This document shows positions 30,424-39,618 of a stretch of DNA of 64,000 nucleotides, one piece after another. This stretch comes from Limnohabitans sp. (GTDB lineage: Bacteria; Pseudomonadota; Gammaproteobacteria; Burkholderiales; Burkholderiaceae_C): assembly GCF_017848645.1 (NCBI RefSeq), contig NZ_JAFEIF010000004.1, positions 20,575-84,574 of the forward strand, read 5' to 3'. Position 1 is the stretch's first letter. Each line of letters opens with the position of its first letter. The notes below the pieces were generated by a model. It was not told the DNA's origin. It saw nothing but the letters and a program-made list of their open reading frames with translations, and ran no database searches. A program made the position numbers and the translations under genes.

Positions 30424-31737
30424 TCACCGGGCGGGCATTTCGCGCAATGTATAGACCACATGCACCCGAGCATCTTCAGGCACTGGGGGCACTTGGGCAT
30501 TCCATTGGAGCCAGGCGGCCCTCATGGTCCTGAACTTGTCCTGATGACGGTGTGCCTGATTGGCCCTCTCCCGGGCATCTTCAGACAGGTTGAACAGGTA
30601 TTCGTGGTCTTCGACCTGGAGGTATTTCCAATCACCGTCGCGGTGCGCCCGCTGTTGCTTGTGTTTCATCCGCCAGAACATTGGTCGCTCAAAGGTCTTT
30701 TGAGCATCCTGCATAGTCTGTCTCATCGAGACACCATCGAGCACATGCCCTTCAGGCGGCTGCGCTTGGGCGATGTCCAGCACGGTGGCGGTCCAGTCCA
30801 TTGTCAGGCAGTGTTGTGTACAGACGCTGCCAGGCTGGGCAATTCCCTTTGGCCAATGCACGATGTAGGGGACACGGATACCCCCCTCCGTCAAGTCCAT
30901 CTTGCCGCCCACCAAGGGCCAGTTGTCCGAGAAACGCTCGCCGCCGTTGTCGCTGGTGAAAATGATCAGCGTATCGTCCAGCCGCCCGGTCTCGCGCAAA
31001 GCATCCACCACCCATCCGATGCCTTCGTCCATTTCTCGGATCATCGTGCGGTAAGTCTCCACATTCCCACCATCGAGGTGCATGATGTCTTTGACAATTT
31101 CGGGGTTGACCTGTCCTTGAGCACGCGTCTCCCAGGGCCAGTGTGGCGCGGTGTAATGCAAGCTCAGAAAGAATTTCTGTCCATCGGCGGCACGGTCTCG
31201 CACATACTGCGCGGCCCGTCTGGAGATCAGATCGGTCAGATAGCCCGGCTCATCGTAGGGCTGGCCATCGAGCTCCAGATCCGAGTCTGGCCCACGCGCG
31301 TTGTGTCCGTAATAACTCACGCCGCCCGACATGGGGCCGAAGTGGTGCATGTAGCCCGATTTTTCAGGACCAAAATGTGGCCTGAATCCAAGGTGCCACT
31401 TTCCAATCAAGGCCGTGTGGTACCCCTGCGCCTTGAGCATGGACGGCAATGTCGGCAAGTCGGCGTGAAGGCCCATTTCCGGATGGCCACGCGTGGACCC
31501 CAACAAGGGCTCTTCACTGGCCCCACGGACCCAGTACTGGTAGCGACCGGTCATCAATGCAAACCGTGTGGGTGAACACACAGGCGAGTTCGAATACCCA
31601 TTCACATACTTTAGACCCTGGGCCGCCAGACGGTCCAGCACCGGTGACACAGGCCCGAACCCGGCCTCGCGTCCGCCATAACAGCCCAAGTCAGCGTAGC
31701 CCAGATCGTCGGCGACGATGAAAATGAAGTTGGTCAT
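30424..31737 (-). CDS. Sulfatase (type I, formylglycine-dependent)
   Basis: This 437-residue protein has the sulfatase motif CSPTR at residues 54-58; Cys54 would be converted to formylglycine. Metal ligands Asp10/Asp11 (IVADDLGYADLG) and SDNGG are present, as are TALIGKWHLG and other family segments. No signal peptide is seen, so it should act in the cytoplasm on an imported sulfate ester. The ATG at 31737 (MTNFIFIV) is the family start. It is the last gene of a minus-strand run Bug-Bug-NTF2-sulfatase. No formylglycine-generating enzyme is encoded here. Confidence 0.93.
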   Translation of the reverse strand: MTNFIFIVADDLGYADLGCYGGREAGFGPVSPVLDRLAAQGLKYVNGYSNSPVCSPTRFALMTGRYQYWVRGASEEPLLGSTRGHPEMGLHADLPTLPSMLKAQGYHTALIGKWHLGFRPHFGPEKSGYMHHFGPMSGGVSYYGHNARGPDSDLELDGQPYDEPGYLTDLISRRAAQYVRDRAADGQKFFLSLHYTAPHWPWETRAQGQVNPEIVKDIMHLDGGNVETYRTMIREMDEGIGWVVDALRETGRLDDTLIIFTSDNGGERFSDNWPLVGGKMDLTEGGIRVPYIVHWPKGIAQPGSVCTQHCLTMDWTATVLDIAQAQPPEGHVLDGVSMRQTMQDAQKTFERPMFWRMKHKQQRAHRDGDWKYLQVEDHEYLFNLSEDARERANQAHRHQDKFRTMRAAWLQWNAQVPPVPEDARVHVVYTLREMPAR

Positions 31738-31750
31738 AGGCCCAAAACAA

Positions 31751-32134
31751 TCAGACGGGGTAGGGTGCGCCCTGGTAGGCCAGCATGCGCAGGCCTTGCT
31801 GCCCATCTGCACCAAGCTCGGGCATCCACACTGTCAAAAACAAGCTGCGGATCGCTTTGGACTGCCCACCGATGATCACGTCGGCCGACATGCGTCCAGT
31901 CACCATTTCGCCCGGGCCCGCCGCATGCACCTGCAAGTCTTCAAAAGACAAAGTCAGGTACTTCAGGCTGCCGCTGGCCATTTTGTTCAAGTAGGTGGTC
32001 TTGGTATCGCGCCCACCGGTGGAATGCACGTAGACCAGCCCCTCCGACAGCAAGGCTTCGAGTGCCGCGATGTCACCGCCCAGCATGGCTTGGCGGCGTT
32101 GCTCTTCTGCCATCAATGCGCTAATGTTTGTCAT
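31751..32134 (-). CDS. NTF2-like / SnoaL-like protein
   Basis: This 127-residue protein (MTNISALMAEEQRRQAML onward) has the NTF2-like pattern: a helical start, LEALLSEGLVYVHSTG, and a strand set ending TVWMPELGADGQQGLRMLAYQG. The family includes isomerases, dehydratases and non-enzymatic proteins. Its ATG overlaps the stop of the upstream Bug gene by the ATGA arrangement, so it is translated with it and probably acts in the same pathway as the sulfatase 13 bp downstream. Confidence 0.8.
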   Translation of the reverse strand: MTNISALMAEEQRRQAMLGGDIAALEALLSEGLVYVHSTGGRDTKTTYLNKMASGSLKYLTLSFEDLQVHAAGPGEMVTGRMSADVIIGGQSKAIRSLFLTVWMPELGADGQQGLRMLAYQGAPYPV

Positions 32135-33102
32135 TCCATTTTGATGTTCGAGCGGCGCGCCACGTCCGCCCATTTGGGGATTTCTTTTTTCACCAATTCG
32201 CCAAATCCGGCCACCGTGCTGGTCTGCAGATACACCCCCATCTGGGAGAATCTTTGCTCAAGACCGGCTTCAGTGAGCGCTTTGCCCACCTCGGCATTGA
32301 GTCGCTCAACCACAGCTGGCGGCAACGCAGCAGGCCCCACCAGACCGGCCCAGTCCCGGACATCAAATTGGGGGAATCCAGCTTGGGCAAAAGTCGGAAC
32401 ACCGGGCAGGGCTTCCAGCGGTTCAGCCGCCGTGACCGCGATGGCCCGCAAACGACCGCTTTTGATGTGGGGCAGTGCCGCAGCCAGTGAGGCAAACATC
32501 ATGTCCACCTGCTCGCCCATCAGGTCTTGCAAGGCCGCCACCGGTCCCCGGTAGGGCACATGCAAGATGAAAGTGCCGGTCAGCTGCTTGAAATACTCAC
32601 CCATCAAATGCGCGGGTGAGCCTGCACCACCAGAGCTGTAAATCAGCTTGCCAGGGCTTTTGCGGGCCAACGCCATCAAACCGGTCACATCCCGCACAGC
32701 CGAGTTGCTGCGGACCACGAGCACGTTGTAGGTCCACTGCGTCTGGCTGATAGGCACAATGTCTTTCAAGGTGTCATAAGGCATCTTGGCGACCAACGCG
32801 GGCAATACCGTGTGCGGCATGAACATGATGCCCAGGGTGTGGGCATCGCTGCTTTTGGCCACTTGGTCCATGCCAATGAGCCCGGTGCCCCCGGACCGGT
32901 TTTCCACAATGAAGGGTTGCCCAAAAACTTTGGACAAGCGGTCAGCCAAATGCCTCGCCATAGGGTCCCAAGGGCTGCCTGCAGCCGATGGCACCACGAT
33001 GCGCACCGGTTTGGCGGGCCAAGCCTGGGCGCGGCCGACAGAAGTCAGGGACGCCAGACTCGCCGCCCCGATTGTTTGAATGAGTTGTCGACGGGTCTTC
33101 AT
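32131..33102 (-). CDS. Bug/TctC-family periplasmic solute-binding protein
   Basis: This 323-residue protein has a signal sequence (MKTRRQLIQTIGAASLASL, cleavage near RAQA), followed by WPAKPVRIVVPSAAGSPWD and the RSGGTGLIGMDQVAKS loop of the Bug family. Bug proteins bind organic acids in the periplasm; most have no dedicated TctAB membrane partner, as here. The twin arginine at residues 3-4 hints at Tat export but is not decisive. It starts 4 bp after another Bug gene. Confidence 0.92.
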   Translation of the reverse strand: MKTRRQLIQTIGAASLASLTSVGRAQAWPAKPVRIVVPSAAGSPWDPMARHLADRLSKVFGQPFIVENRSGGTGLIGMDQVAKSSDAHTLGIMFMPHTVLPALVAKMPYDTLKDIVPISQTQWTYNVLVVRSNSAVRDVTGLMALARKSPGKLIYSSGGAGSPAHLMGEYFKQLTGTFILHVPYRGPVAALQDLMGEQVDMMFASLAAALPHIKSGRLRAIAVTAAEPLEALPGVPTFAQAGFPQFDVRDWAGLVGPAALPPAVVERLNAEVGKALTEAGLEQRFSQMGVYLQTSTVAGFGELVKKEIPKWADVARRSNIKME

Positions 33103-33105
33103 GGT

Positions 33106-34086
33106 TCAGTCCAGTTTCACGCCAGCCTTGCGAATGGCAGGGCCCCACAGGGCGTCATCTTGTTTTAGGAAAGCTGCAAATTCGGCCGGGGTCTGAGACC
33201 TCAGATCACCGCCATAGGAGCGCCATTTGGCGATCAGTTCGGGGTTTTGCGCCGTGGCTTTTTGCATGGCCTCGCCCAGTTTGGCCACCACAGCAGCAGG
33301 TGTGCCCGCAGGTGCAAACAATCCAATCCAGGCGGTGGGGCTGAAGTCTGGCAAACCCGACTCGGCAAAAGTGGGCACATCCGGAAAATTGGGGTGTCGC
33401 GTCTTGCCCGTCAATGCAAGGATCTTCAGCTTGCCAGCCTTGACATTGCCGATGGCAGCGGGCAAGGCATCAAAAATCACATTCACCTGACCTGCCACCA
33501 AATCCGCATAAGGGCTCGAGGTGTTGTAGGGCACAAAATTGATCTTGACCCCGGCGTTCGAAGCAAACCATTCACCGGCCAGATGGGAGTAACTGCCCAC
33601 ACCCGATGTGGCCGATGTCAAGGAGCCAGGCTGTTTTTTCAGACGCTCGATCAGTTCCTTGGCATTTTTTTCGGGCAAGCTCGGGTGGGCTGTCAAGGCT
33701 GTGTTCAGCAGACCCACAACACTAATGGGCACAAAGTCCCGCTCCACCTTGTAAGGCACTTTGGTGCCATAGGTGTAGGGCAATACCGACATCGAGGTGG
33801 TCGAGCCCATCACCAAGGTATAGCCATCGGGTGTGGCCTTGGCACCGGCTTCCATGCCAATCATGGTGGAGGCACCCGGACGGTTTTCCACCACCACCGA
33901 CTGCCCCAGCGCCTTGGACAACTCTAGCGCAATTTCACGGGTGTTGGCGTCAGGGCCTGTGCCCACGGGGAAAGGGGCAATGATCTTGATCGGCTTGTTC
34001 GGATAGTCCTGGGCCATGGCGGGCAAGGCACTGAACAAAGTCAAGGCCAAAGTGGCCAGGCTCATGCGGCGAGTGGTGCGGTTCAT
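33106..34086 (-). CDS. Bug/TctC-family periplasmic solute-binding protein
   Basis: This 326-residue protein has a cleavable signal ending near PAMAQDYP, then PNKPIKIIAPFPVGTGPD and VVENRPGASTMIGMEAGAK, the two conserved ligand-binding loops of Bug proteins. It is the first gene of the minus-strand sulfatase run, divergent from the VOC protein gene. It is a tandem but clearly diverged relative of the next gene, so the two probably bind different ligands. Confidence 0.93.
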   Translation of the reverse strand: MNRTTRRMSLATLALTLFSALPAMAQDYPNKPIKIIAPFPVGTGPDANTREIALELSKALGQSVVVENRPGASTMIGMEAGAKATPDGYTLVMGSTTSMSVLPYTYGTKVPYKVERDFVPISVVGLLNTALTAHPSLPEKNAKELIERLKKQPGSLTSATSGVGSYSHLAGEWFASNAGVKINFVPYNTSSPYADLVAGQVNVIFDALPAAIGNVKAGKLKILALTGKTRHPNFPDVPTFAESGLPDFSPTAWIGLFAPAGTPAAVVAKLGEAMQKATAQNPELIAKWRSYGGDLRSQTPAEFAAFLKQDDALWGPAIRKAGVKLD

Positions 34087-34154
34087 GCGGGTGTCTCCTT
34101 TTGGTGGATGGTCACGACTGTGAGGTCTGTGAACATTCTTTCAAATCAGTCAAA

Positions 34155-34171
34155 TTATCACAATGGGATAA
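34155..34171. promoter_or_regulatory. Candidate operator in the divergent catabolic promoter
   Basis: TTATC-ACAATGG-GATAA is a short dyad lying in the 148-bp gap between the Bug gene and the VOC gene. It is a possible IclR-family operator for both directions, but the arms are only 5 bp. Confidence 0.3.
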
Positions 34172-34234
34172 ACCATTAGTTTTTTATCGTCCATTCAAAA
34201 TAAAATGAATGCAATTTTTGCAAAAGGAGTCATC

Positions 34235-34795
34235 ATGACCAAGCCACTTGCCCAGTCCAATTCGCTGGTCTTTAGCCACATGGGAATTTATGTGCGCGAC
34301 ATAGACCGCATGGCCCGCTTTTACAAAGACGTGATGTGTTTCTTCGAAACCGATCGCGGCGATCTGGGGCCTGTACAACTGGTCTTCCTCAGTCGCGACC
34401 CGTCCGAACATCACCAGATCGTTCTGGCCACTGGCCGCCCTGCGGACCTGTCGTTCAGCGTGATCAACCAGATTTCGCTGCGCGTGCCCGACCTGGCCTC
34501 GCTGCGCACGGTGCGAGACCGTGTCCAAGCCGATCCCGATGTAAGCGACTTGGTCTGCACGAGTCATGGCAACGCGGTATCGATTTACTTTCGCGACCCC
34601 GAAGGCAACCGCCTGGAGGTGTTCCTGGACATGCCCTGGTACTGCGAGCAGCCGTTGCGCGAACCGATCGATCTGAACCAAAGCGACGAAGCCGTGATGG
34701 CCGCAGCTGAAGCACTGGCCCGCAGCCGACCCAAATTCCGCAGCCGCGACGAGTGGTTAAATGAAATGCAGCAACTCATGGGCTACAAGGCATGA
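34235..34795 (+). CDS. VOC-family protein (glyoxalase/extradiol dioxygenase fold)
   Basis: This 186-residue protein has FSHMGIYVRDIDRMARFYKD at the start and SIYFRDPEGNRLEVFLD near the end. Putative metal ligands are His15, His59 or His60, and Glu128, the His-His-Glu set of VOC enzymes such as type I extradiol dioxygenases. One VOC unit is shorter than a two-domain catechol dioxygenase. The ATG at 34235 is chosen because AAAGGAG lies 6-12 bases upstream; an ATG at 34205 has none. It overlaps the hydroxylase gene by 4 bp, pointing to consecutive steps. Confidence 0.83.
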   Translation: MTKPLAQSNSLVFSHMGIYVRDIDRMARFYKDVMCFFETDRGDLGPVQLVFLSRDPSEHHQIVLATGRPADLSFSVINQISLRVPDLASLRTVRDRVQADPDVSDLVCTSHGNAVSIYFRDPEGNRLEVFLDMPWYCEQPLREPIDLNQSDEAVMAAAEALARSRPKFRSRDEWLNEMQQLMGYKA

Positions 34796-36303
34796 GCAAG
34801 CCAGTGTTTGACGTCGCCATCATTGGCTACGGCCCGGCGGGTGCCACGCTGGCCAACTTGCTGGGGCCATATGGCGTGTCGGTGCTGGTGCTCGAGCGCG
34901 AGGCCGAGATCTACCCTCTGCCCCGCGCCATCCATTTCGACGGCGAAACCATGCGCGTGTTCGAGACCGCCGGTTTGCGCCCGCAGGTCGAGGCCATCTC
35001 GCGCCCAGGCCTCAAAGGCATGTACTTCAACAACGCCGCTGGCGAGACCTTGCTGATCCGCGCCGGCACCCAAGAACGTGGCCCGCACGGCTGCGCCACC
35101 AACCACTACTTTCACCAACCCGAGCTCGAAGCCGTGTTGAGGTCTGGCTTGCAACGCTTCCCGCAGGTGCAAGTGCGCACCCGCCACGAAGTCACCGCCA
35201 TCGAAGACGGTGCTGACGCCGCCACACTGCAGATCACCGACCTTCAAACACAAGAACGCCATGCCGTTCAGGCCCGCTACGTGGTCGGCTGCGACGGCGC
35301 CCGCTCCCTGGTGCGCAAAGTGCTGGGCACCCGCATGCGCGATCTGGGCCTGCACCAGCCTTGGCTGGTGTTCGATGTGCGGCTCAAAACCGATGTTCCC
35401 GGCTTGCCCGACCACACAGTGCAGCACTGCGACCCGGCACGCCCCATGACGTATTGCAACGTGACCGGCAATCGCCGCCGTTGGGAAATCATGCTCATGC
35501 CCGGCGACCAAGCCGAACAAATGGTCCAGCCCGAAACATTATGGAAACTGGTGCGCAAATGGGTCACGCCCGAACAAGCCGACATCGAACGTGCCGTGAT
35601 CTACACCTTCCACTCGGTGATCGCCGAGGGCTGGCGCCAGGGCCGCTTGATGCTGGCCGGTGACGCGGCGCACCAAACGCCGCCCTTCCTTGGCCAGGGC
35701 ATGTGCGCGGCCATCCGCGATGTGTCGAACCTGGCCTGGAAACTCGACGCCGTGCTGCGCGGCTGTGCAGACGATGCGCTGCTGGATACCTATGAAAGCG
35801 AGCGTTCACCGCATGTGCAGGCCTTCATCGAACTGGCCGTCAAGCTGGGCGGCATCATCCAGACCACCGACCCTCAGGCGGCTCTTGAACGCGACGCCAA
35901 ATTTAAAGCCGGTCAGCCCGAAATCTTCCAGTTCCCTGCGCCGCGCCTGGGCCCTGGCATCTGGCAAGGCGAGCAGGCACCGGTCGCCCAGGTCTTCCCT
36001 CAACCCACGCTGGCCAATGGCCATCTGCTGGACAGCTTGCTGGGCTTGAACTTTGCCGTCCTGGGCGAGGACTCCGTGTTGGCCGAAGTCAGTGAAGACA
36101 CCCGTGAGCGCTGGCAGGCGCATGGCGTGGTCATCGTGCCAGCGCGCGACCCCGAGGTCAAAGCCTGGTTGGACGCGCAAAACGTGCGCGCCGTGCTGTT
36201 GCGTCCGGACCGCTACATTCTTGGCGTGGCCCAAAGCAGTGCCGAGCTCGATCGCATCAGCGCCGTGCTGCCCAATGCGGGTGCCTTGGCCCATGGATGT
36301 TGA
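34792..36303 (+). CDS. MhpA-like FAD-dependent aromatic hydroxylase
   Basis: This 503-residue protein of the PHBH/UbiH flavin monooxygenase group has the N-terminal FAD site IIGYGPAGATLANLL (GxGxxG at about 12-17), the VVGCDGARSLVRK motif, and the second FAD motif GDAAHQTPPFLGQG at about residue 290. Overall it resembles MhpA, 3-(3-hydroxyphenyl)propionate hydroxylase, which adds a hydroxyl ortho to a phenolic OH. The true substrate is unproven. It sits between the VOC gene and an IclR regulator, as in aromatic ring-cleavage operons. Confidence 0.88.
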   Translation: MSKPVFDVAIIGYGPAGATLANLLGPYGVSVLVLEREAEIYPLPRAIHFDGETMRVFETAGLRPQVEAISRPGLKGMYFNNAAGETLLIRAGTQERGPHGCATNHYFHQPELEAVLRSGLQRFPQVQVRTRHEVTAIEDGADAATLQITDLQTQERHAVQARYVVGCDGARSLVRKVLGTRMRDLGLHQPWLVFDVRLKTDVPGLPDHTVQHCDPARPMTYCNVTGNRRRWEIMLMPGDQAEQMVQPETLWKLVRKWVTPEQADIERAVIYTFHSVIAEGWRQGRLMLAGDAAHQTPPFLGQGMCAAIRDVSNLAWKLDAVLRGCADDALLDTYESERSPHVQAFIELAVKLGGIIQTTDPQAALERDAKFKAGQPEIFQFPAPRLGPGIWQGEQAPVAQVFPQPTLANGHLLDSLLGLNFAVLGEDSVLAEVSEDTRERWQAHGVVIVPARDPEVKAWLDAQNVRAVLLRPDRYILGVAQSSAELDRISAVLPNAGALAHGC

Positions 36304-36315
36304 ACAGAGCTCACC

Positions 36316-37077
36316 ATGACCGATAAAGCAGACAAAGCAGATACCAGCCTCGCCCGCATGCTCAGCGTGCTCGACCTGTTTTCCGACCAGCGCTTGCATT
36401 GGAGTGCCGAGGACATCAGCGAAACGCTGGGCGTTTCACTCCCCACCAGTTACCGCTACCTCAAGACCCTCAGCGATGCGGGCCTGTTGCGGCGCGGCAG
36501 CGATGCCCAGTTCGCGCTGGGTCCGCGTATCGTCATGCTGGACCATTTGATCCGCCAAGCCGACCCTGTCCTGCAGTGTGGCATCCCCTTTATGAAAGAG
36601 CTGGTGGCCCAGACCGGTTTTGATTGCGTTGTGTCCAGCATGCATGGCGACCAATTGCTCGACACCCACCGTGAACTGGGCTCCATGCCGGCCAGTCTGA
36701 GTTATGGCCGTGGACGGCCGCGCCCTTTGTTTCAAGGCGCTGCGCCCAAGGTCATCTTGGCGAACTGGACGCCTCTGGCCTTGCACAAATTGTTCGACAA
36801 CCACACCAAAGACATTGCTGCAGCGGGCTTGCCGAGCGATTGGTCGGCGTTTCGCCGCTACTTTAGCCAAATCCGCAAAAACGGCCATTACTTCTCCGAT
36901 GGCGAACTCGAATCCAATCTGGCCGCCGTGGCCGTGCCTCTTTACCAAGCCGATGGCAGCGTGATCGCCGCCCTCTCCCTCGTGACCAGCGTGCAACGCA
37001 TGGCCGTGATCGACCGCAGCAAACTCACCCCCCTCATCCAGCGGGCCGCGCAGGAAATTTCTGCACGGCTGAGCTGA
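36316..37077 (+). CDS. IclR-family transcriptional regulator
   Basis: This 253-residue protein has a winged helix-turn-helix at about residues 12-75 (SLARMLSVLDLFSDQRLHWSAEDISETLGVSLPTSYRYLKTL) and an effector domain ending in ALSLVTSVQRMAV and LIQRAAQEISARL. IclR regulators of aromatic operons often bind a pathway substrate or intermediate. It lies inside the operon, 13 bp after the hydroxylase, and probably controls both this and the divergent sulfatase run. Confidence 0.92.
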   Translation: MTDKADKADTSLARMLSVLDLFSDQRLHWSAEDISETLGVSLPTSYRYLKTLSDAGLLRRGSDAQFALGPRIVMLDHLIRQADPVLQCGIPFMKELVAQTGFDCVVSSMHGDQLLDTHRELGSMPASLSYGRGRPRPLFQGAAPKVILANWTPLALHKLFDNHTKDIAAAGLPSDWSAFRRYFSQIRKNGHYFSDGELESNLAAVAVPLYQADGSVIAALSLVTSVQRMAVIDRSKLTPLIQRAAQEISARLS

Positions 37078-37113
37078 TCTTTTTCTTTTGTAACCTCACC
37101 TGAAAGCCAGACC

Positions 37114-37965
37114 ATGAAACTCATCAGCTTCCTGAACCAGGGCGTGCCCTCCTATGGCGTCGTGAACGGCGACGACGTGCTCGACCTGACCCCTATCATG
37201 GGCGCACAAGCGCCCGACCTGAAAACCCTGATTGCCAAAAACCTGTTCAGTGCAGCAGCCGATGCAGCCAAGGCGCACAAGCCCACGCTCCAGTTCTCGC
37301 AACTTCAGCTGCTGCCGGTGATCCCCAACCCGGGTCAGATCTTTTGCATCGGATTGAACTACGGCGAACACGTGCTCGAAACCGGCCGCGAAGTGACCGA
37401 AACGCCAGTGATCTTTTTGCGCTTGGCAGACTCACAGGTCGCGCACGGTCAAGACATCATGCGTCCACCGGAGTCGCACCGCCTCGACTACGAAGCCGAG
37501 ATTGCCGTGATCATCGGCAAAGGCGGACGCCGAATCCAGGAAGCAGACGCCTGGGACCACATCGCCGGTTACAGCTGCTACAACGACGGCTCGGTGCGCG
37601 ACTGGCAAATGGCTACCTCGCAGTGGACGCCCGGCAAAAACTTCTACAAGACCGGCGGCTTTGGCCCCTGGATGGTCACCAGCGACGAGATCGCGCCTGC
37701 GCAAGTGATGCGCCTGCAAACCGTGCTCAACGGCCAGGTGCTGCAAGACACCACCACCGACAAGATGATCCACAGCATCCCGCGCCAGATCGCCTACATC
37801 TCGACCTTCATCCCACTGTCGCCGGGTGACGTGATCGTGACCGGCACCCCTGGCGGCGTGGGTAACAAGCGCAACCCGCAAATATTCATGAAGCCCGGTG
37901 ACGTTTGCGAGATCGTAGTGGATGCCATCGGCACGCTGCGTAACGGCATCCGCGACGACGCATGA
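37114..37965 (+). CDS. Fumarylacetoacetate-hydrolase-family enzyme
   Basis: This 283-residue protein has the FAH fold: GQIFCIGLNYGEHV, metal ligands Glu127 and Glu129 in DYEAEIAVIIG, and Asp158 in YNDGSVRDWQ. The C-terminal TGTPGGVGNKRNP is also conserved. Family members hydrolyse, decarboxylate or isomerise ring-cleavage products (acylpyruvases, OPET decarboxylases). In this operon it could process the ring-fission product of the VOC step. Its stop overlaps the thioesterase start by 4 bp. Confidence 0.92.
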   Translation: MKLISFLNQGVPSYGVVNGDDVLDLTPIMGAQAPDLKTLIAKNLFSAAADAAKAHKPTLQFSQLQLLPVIPNPGQIFCIGLNYGEHVLETGREVTETPVIFLRLADSQVAHGQDIMRPPESHRLDYEAEIAVIIGKGGRRIQEADAWDHIAGYSCYNDGSVRDWQMATSQWTPGKNFYKTGGFGPWMVTSDEIAPAQVMRLQTVLNGQVLQDTTTDKMIHSIPRQIAYISTFIPLSPGDVIVTGTPGGVGNKRNPQIFMKPGDVCEIVVDAIGTLRNGIRDDA

Positions 37966-38405
37966 GTTTAAATTACAACACTGCCGATACTCAGAGCTAC
38001 TTTAGCCGCATGTTAAACGGCGAGGTCGCTCGTCCGCCCGTGCTCACCTTGCTGGGCAGCCGCATCGACGCGGTGGACGCGGAGGCAGGCATGCTGAGCG
38101 CCACCTACGAAGCATCGCCCGACTTTCGCAACCCGGCTGGCACGGTGCAAGGTGGCATGCTAAGCGCTATGTTGGATGACCTGACCGCCAGCCTGGTAGA
38201 TGCCACGCTGGCCGCAGGGCAAGGCGTGGCCACACTCAATCTGAACGTGTCTTTCTTACGCGTCGCGGAGGTGGGTACGCTGCAGGGCGAAGCGCGCTTG
38301 CTGCGCCGTGGGCGCGATGTGTGCCACGTCATGGGCACGCTACGGCAGGACGGAAAAGAAGTAGCCACCGCTGTGGCTGTGTGCAAAGTTGTGCCCGTTA
38401 CCTGA
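37962..38405 (+). CDS. PaaI-family hotdog thioesterase
   Basis: This 147-residue single hotdog-domain protein has the PaaI pattern: FRNPAGTVQGGMLSAMLDDLTASL, the central helix with an acidic residue, and the strand LNLNVSFLRVAEVGTL. PaaI enzymes hydrolyse aromatic or aliphatic acyl-CoA, often freeing CoA trapped in dead-end products. It is coupled to the FAH-family gene by an ATGA overlap. The acyl-CoA substrate is unknown; no CoA ligase is encoded in the cluster. Confidence 0.88.
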   Translation: MSLNYNTADTQSYFSRMLNGEVARPPVLTLLGSRIDAVDAEAGMLSATYEASPDFRNPAGTVQGGMLSAMLDDLTASLVDATLAAGQGVATLNLNVSFLRVAEVGTLQGEARLLRRGRDVCHVMGTLRQDGKEVATAVAVCKVVPVT

Positions 38406-38429
38406 ACTCTTTTTTCGGAGATCCGTCAT

Positions 38430-39404
38430 ATGAAACACTTGTTGATCCGTCTCGGCCAGATACTGGTTGCTTCGCTGGCTTTGACCACTATCCTGGCGCA
38501 AGCCCAGGACGCCTGGCCTGCTCGCCCCATCAAACTGCTGGTGGGCTTTGCGCCAGGCGGCAGTAGCGACATGGTGGCACGCCTTATCGCCACACCACTC
38601 GGTGAGCGACTCGGTCAGCCTGTCGTGGTCGAAAACCGTGCGGGTGCAGGCGGCAACATCGCGGCAGACGCAGTGGCCAAAGCTGCGTCTGACGGCTATA
38701 CGCTGGTGCTGCTGCCCAGCGGGCATTCGAGCAATGCTGCCATGAAGAAGAACCTGCCCTTCGATGCAGTTAATGATTTTGCTTGGATTTCCACAGTCAC
38801 GACCTACCCACTCACGCTGTCCGTGCGCCCCGATTCACCGATCTCCTCATTCAAGGATTTCATCGACCGCGTCAAAAACGAGCCCAACCGCTACACCTAC
38901 ACTTCGGTCGGCGTGGGCACAGCCATGCACCTGTTTGGCGAATGGCTGATGGCTGAGAGCGGCGGCGCGGCTACACATGTGCCTTTCAGGGGTGGCACTG
39001 CCCCCATGATGGAACTGCTGGCAGGGCGCGTCGACGTCATGATCGACACCATGACCACCACCGCACCGCTGTTCAAGGACAAACGCGTGCGCGTGCTCGC
39101 CACCACGGTACCCGCCGGGCAACAGGCCCTGCCAGGCGTGCCAGCTGTGGCCGACAGCTTTGCAGGCGTGGTATTCGATTCATGGCTGGGAGTGGCTGCG
39201 ACCAAAGGCACGCCGCCCGCCGTGGTGGAACGACTCAATCGGGAACTGCGGGCCGTTCTGGACCAACCCGCCATTAAGCAAAGGCTGATTGACTGGGGCG
39301 GTAGCCCACGAGCCAGTACTCCCAGTGAGTTTCGCAACCGCGTAGAAGGTGAGATCCGTCAGCTCAGCAAGATCGTGACGGAGCGCAAGATTGAGGCACA
39401 GTGA
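38430..39404 (+). CDS. Bug/TctC-family periplasmic solute-binding protein
   Basis: This 324-residue protein has a signal peptide ending near AQAQDAWPARP, then RPIKLLVGFAPGGSSDMVARL and VVENRAGAGGNIAADAVAK, the Bug ligand loops. It closes the plus-strand catabolic operon, 24 bp after the thioesterase with a TCGGAGA ribosome-binding site. It probably delivers the aromatic substrate or a related acid. It is one of six such proteins in the window. Confidence 0.93.
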   Translation: MKHLLIRLGQILVASLALTTILAQAQDAWPARPIKLLVGFAPGGSSDMVARLIATPLGERLGQPVVVENRAGAGGNIAADAVAKAASDGYTLVLLPSGHSSNAAMKKNLPFDAVNDFAWISTVTTYPLTLSVRPDSPISSFKDFIDRVKNEPNRYTYTSVGVGTAMHLFGEWLMAESGGAATHVPFRGGTAPMMELLAGRVDVMIDTMTTTAPLFKDKRVRVLATTVPAGQQALPGVPAVADSFAGVVFDSWLGVAATKGTPPAVVERLNRELRAVLDQPAIKQRLIDWGGSPRASTPSEFRNRVEGEIRQLSKIVTERKIEAQ

Positions 39405-39618
39405 GCGACAGTTAATCAATGGGCTTGTGATGTGTGCCATGTTGTGCCACGTCGAGCCCGAAGGATTCTCTCAGTTTGAATGACCGATATCGGCCAAGGT
39501 CTAATTCAACGGATGACTGCTTACGGAGATGACCTAAACAGACCGCTTTTGGCCGTTAGCAGACAACTAGCCCACGTGGTCCGATGACTGCTCCCGCTGC
39601 GTCACTGACATTGGCCGC

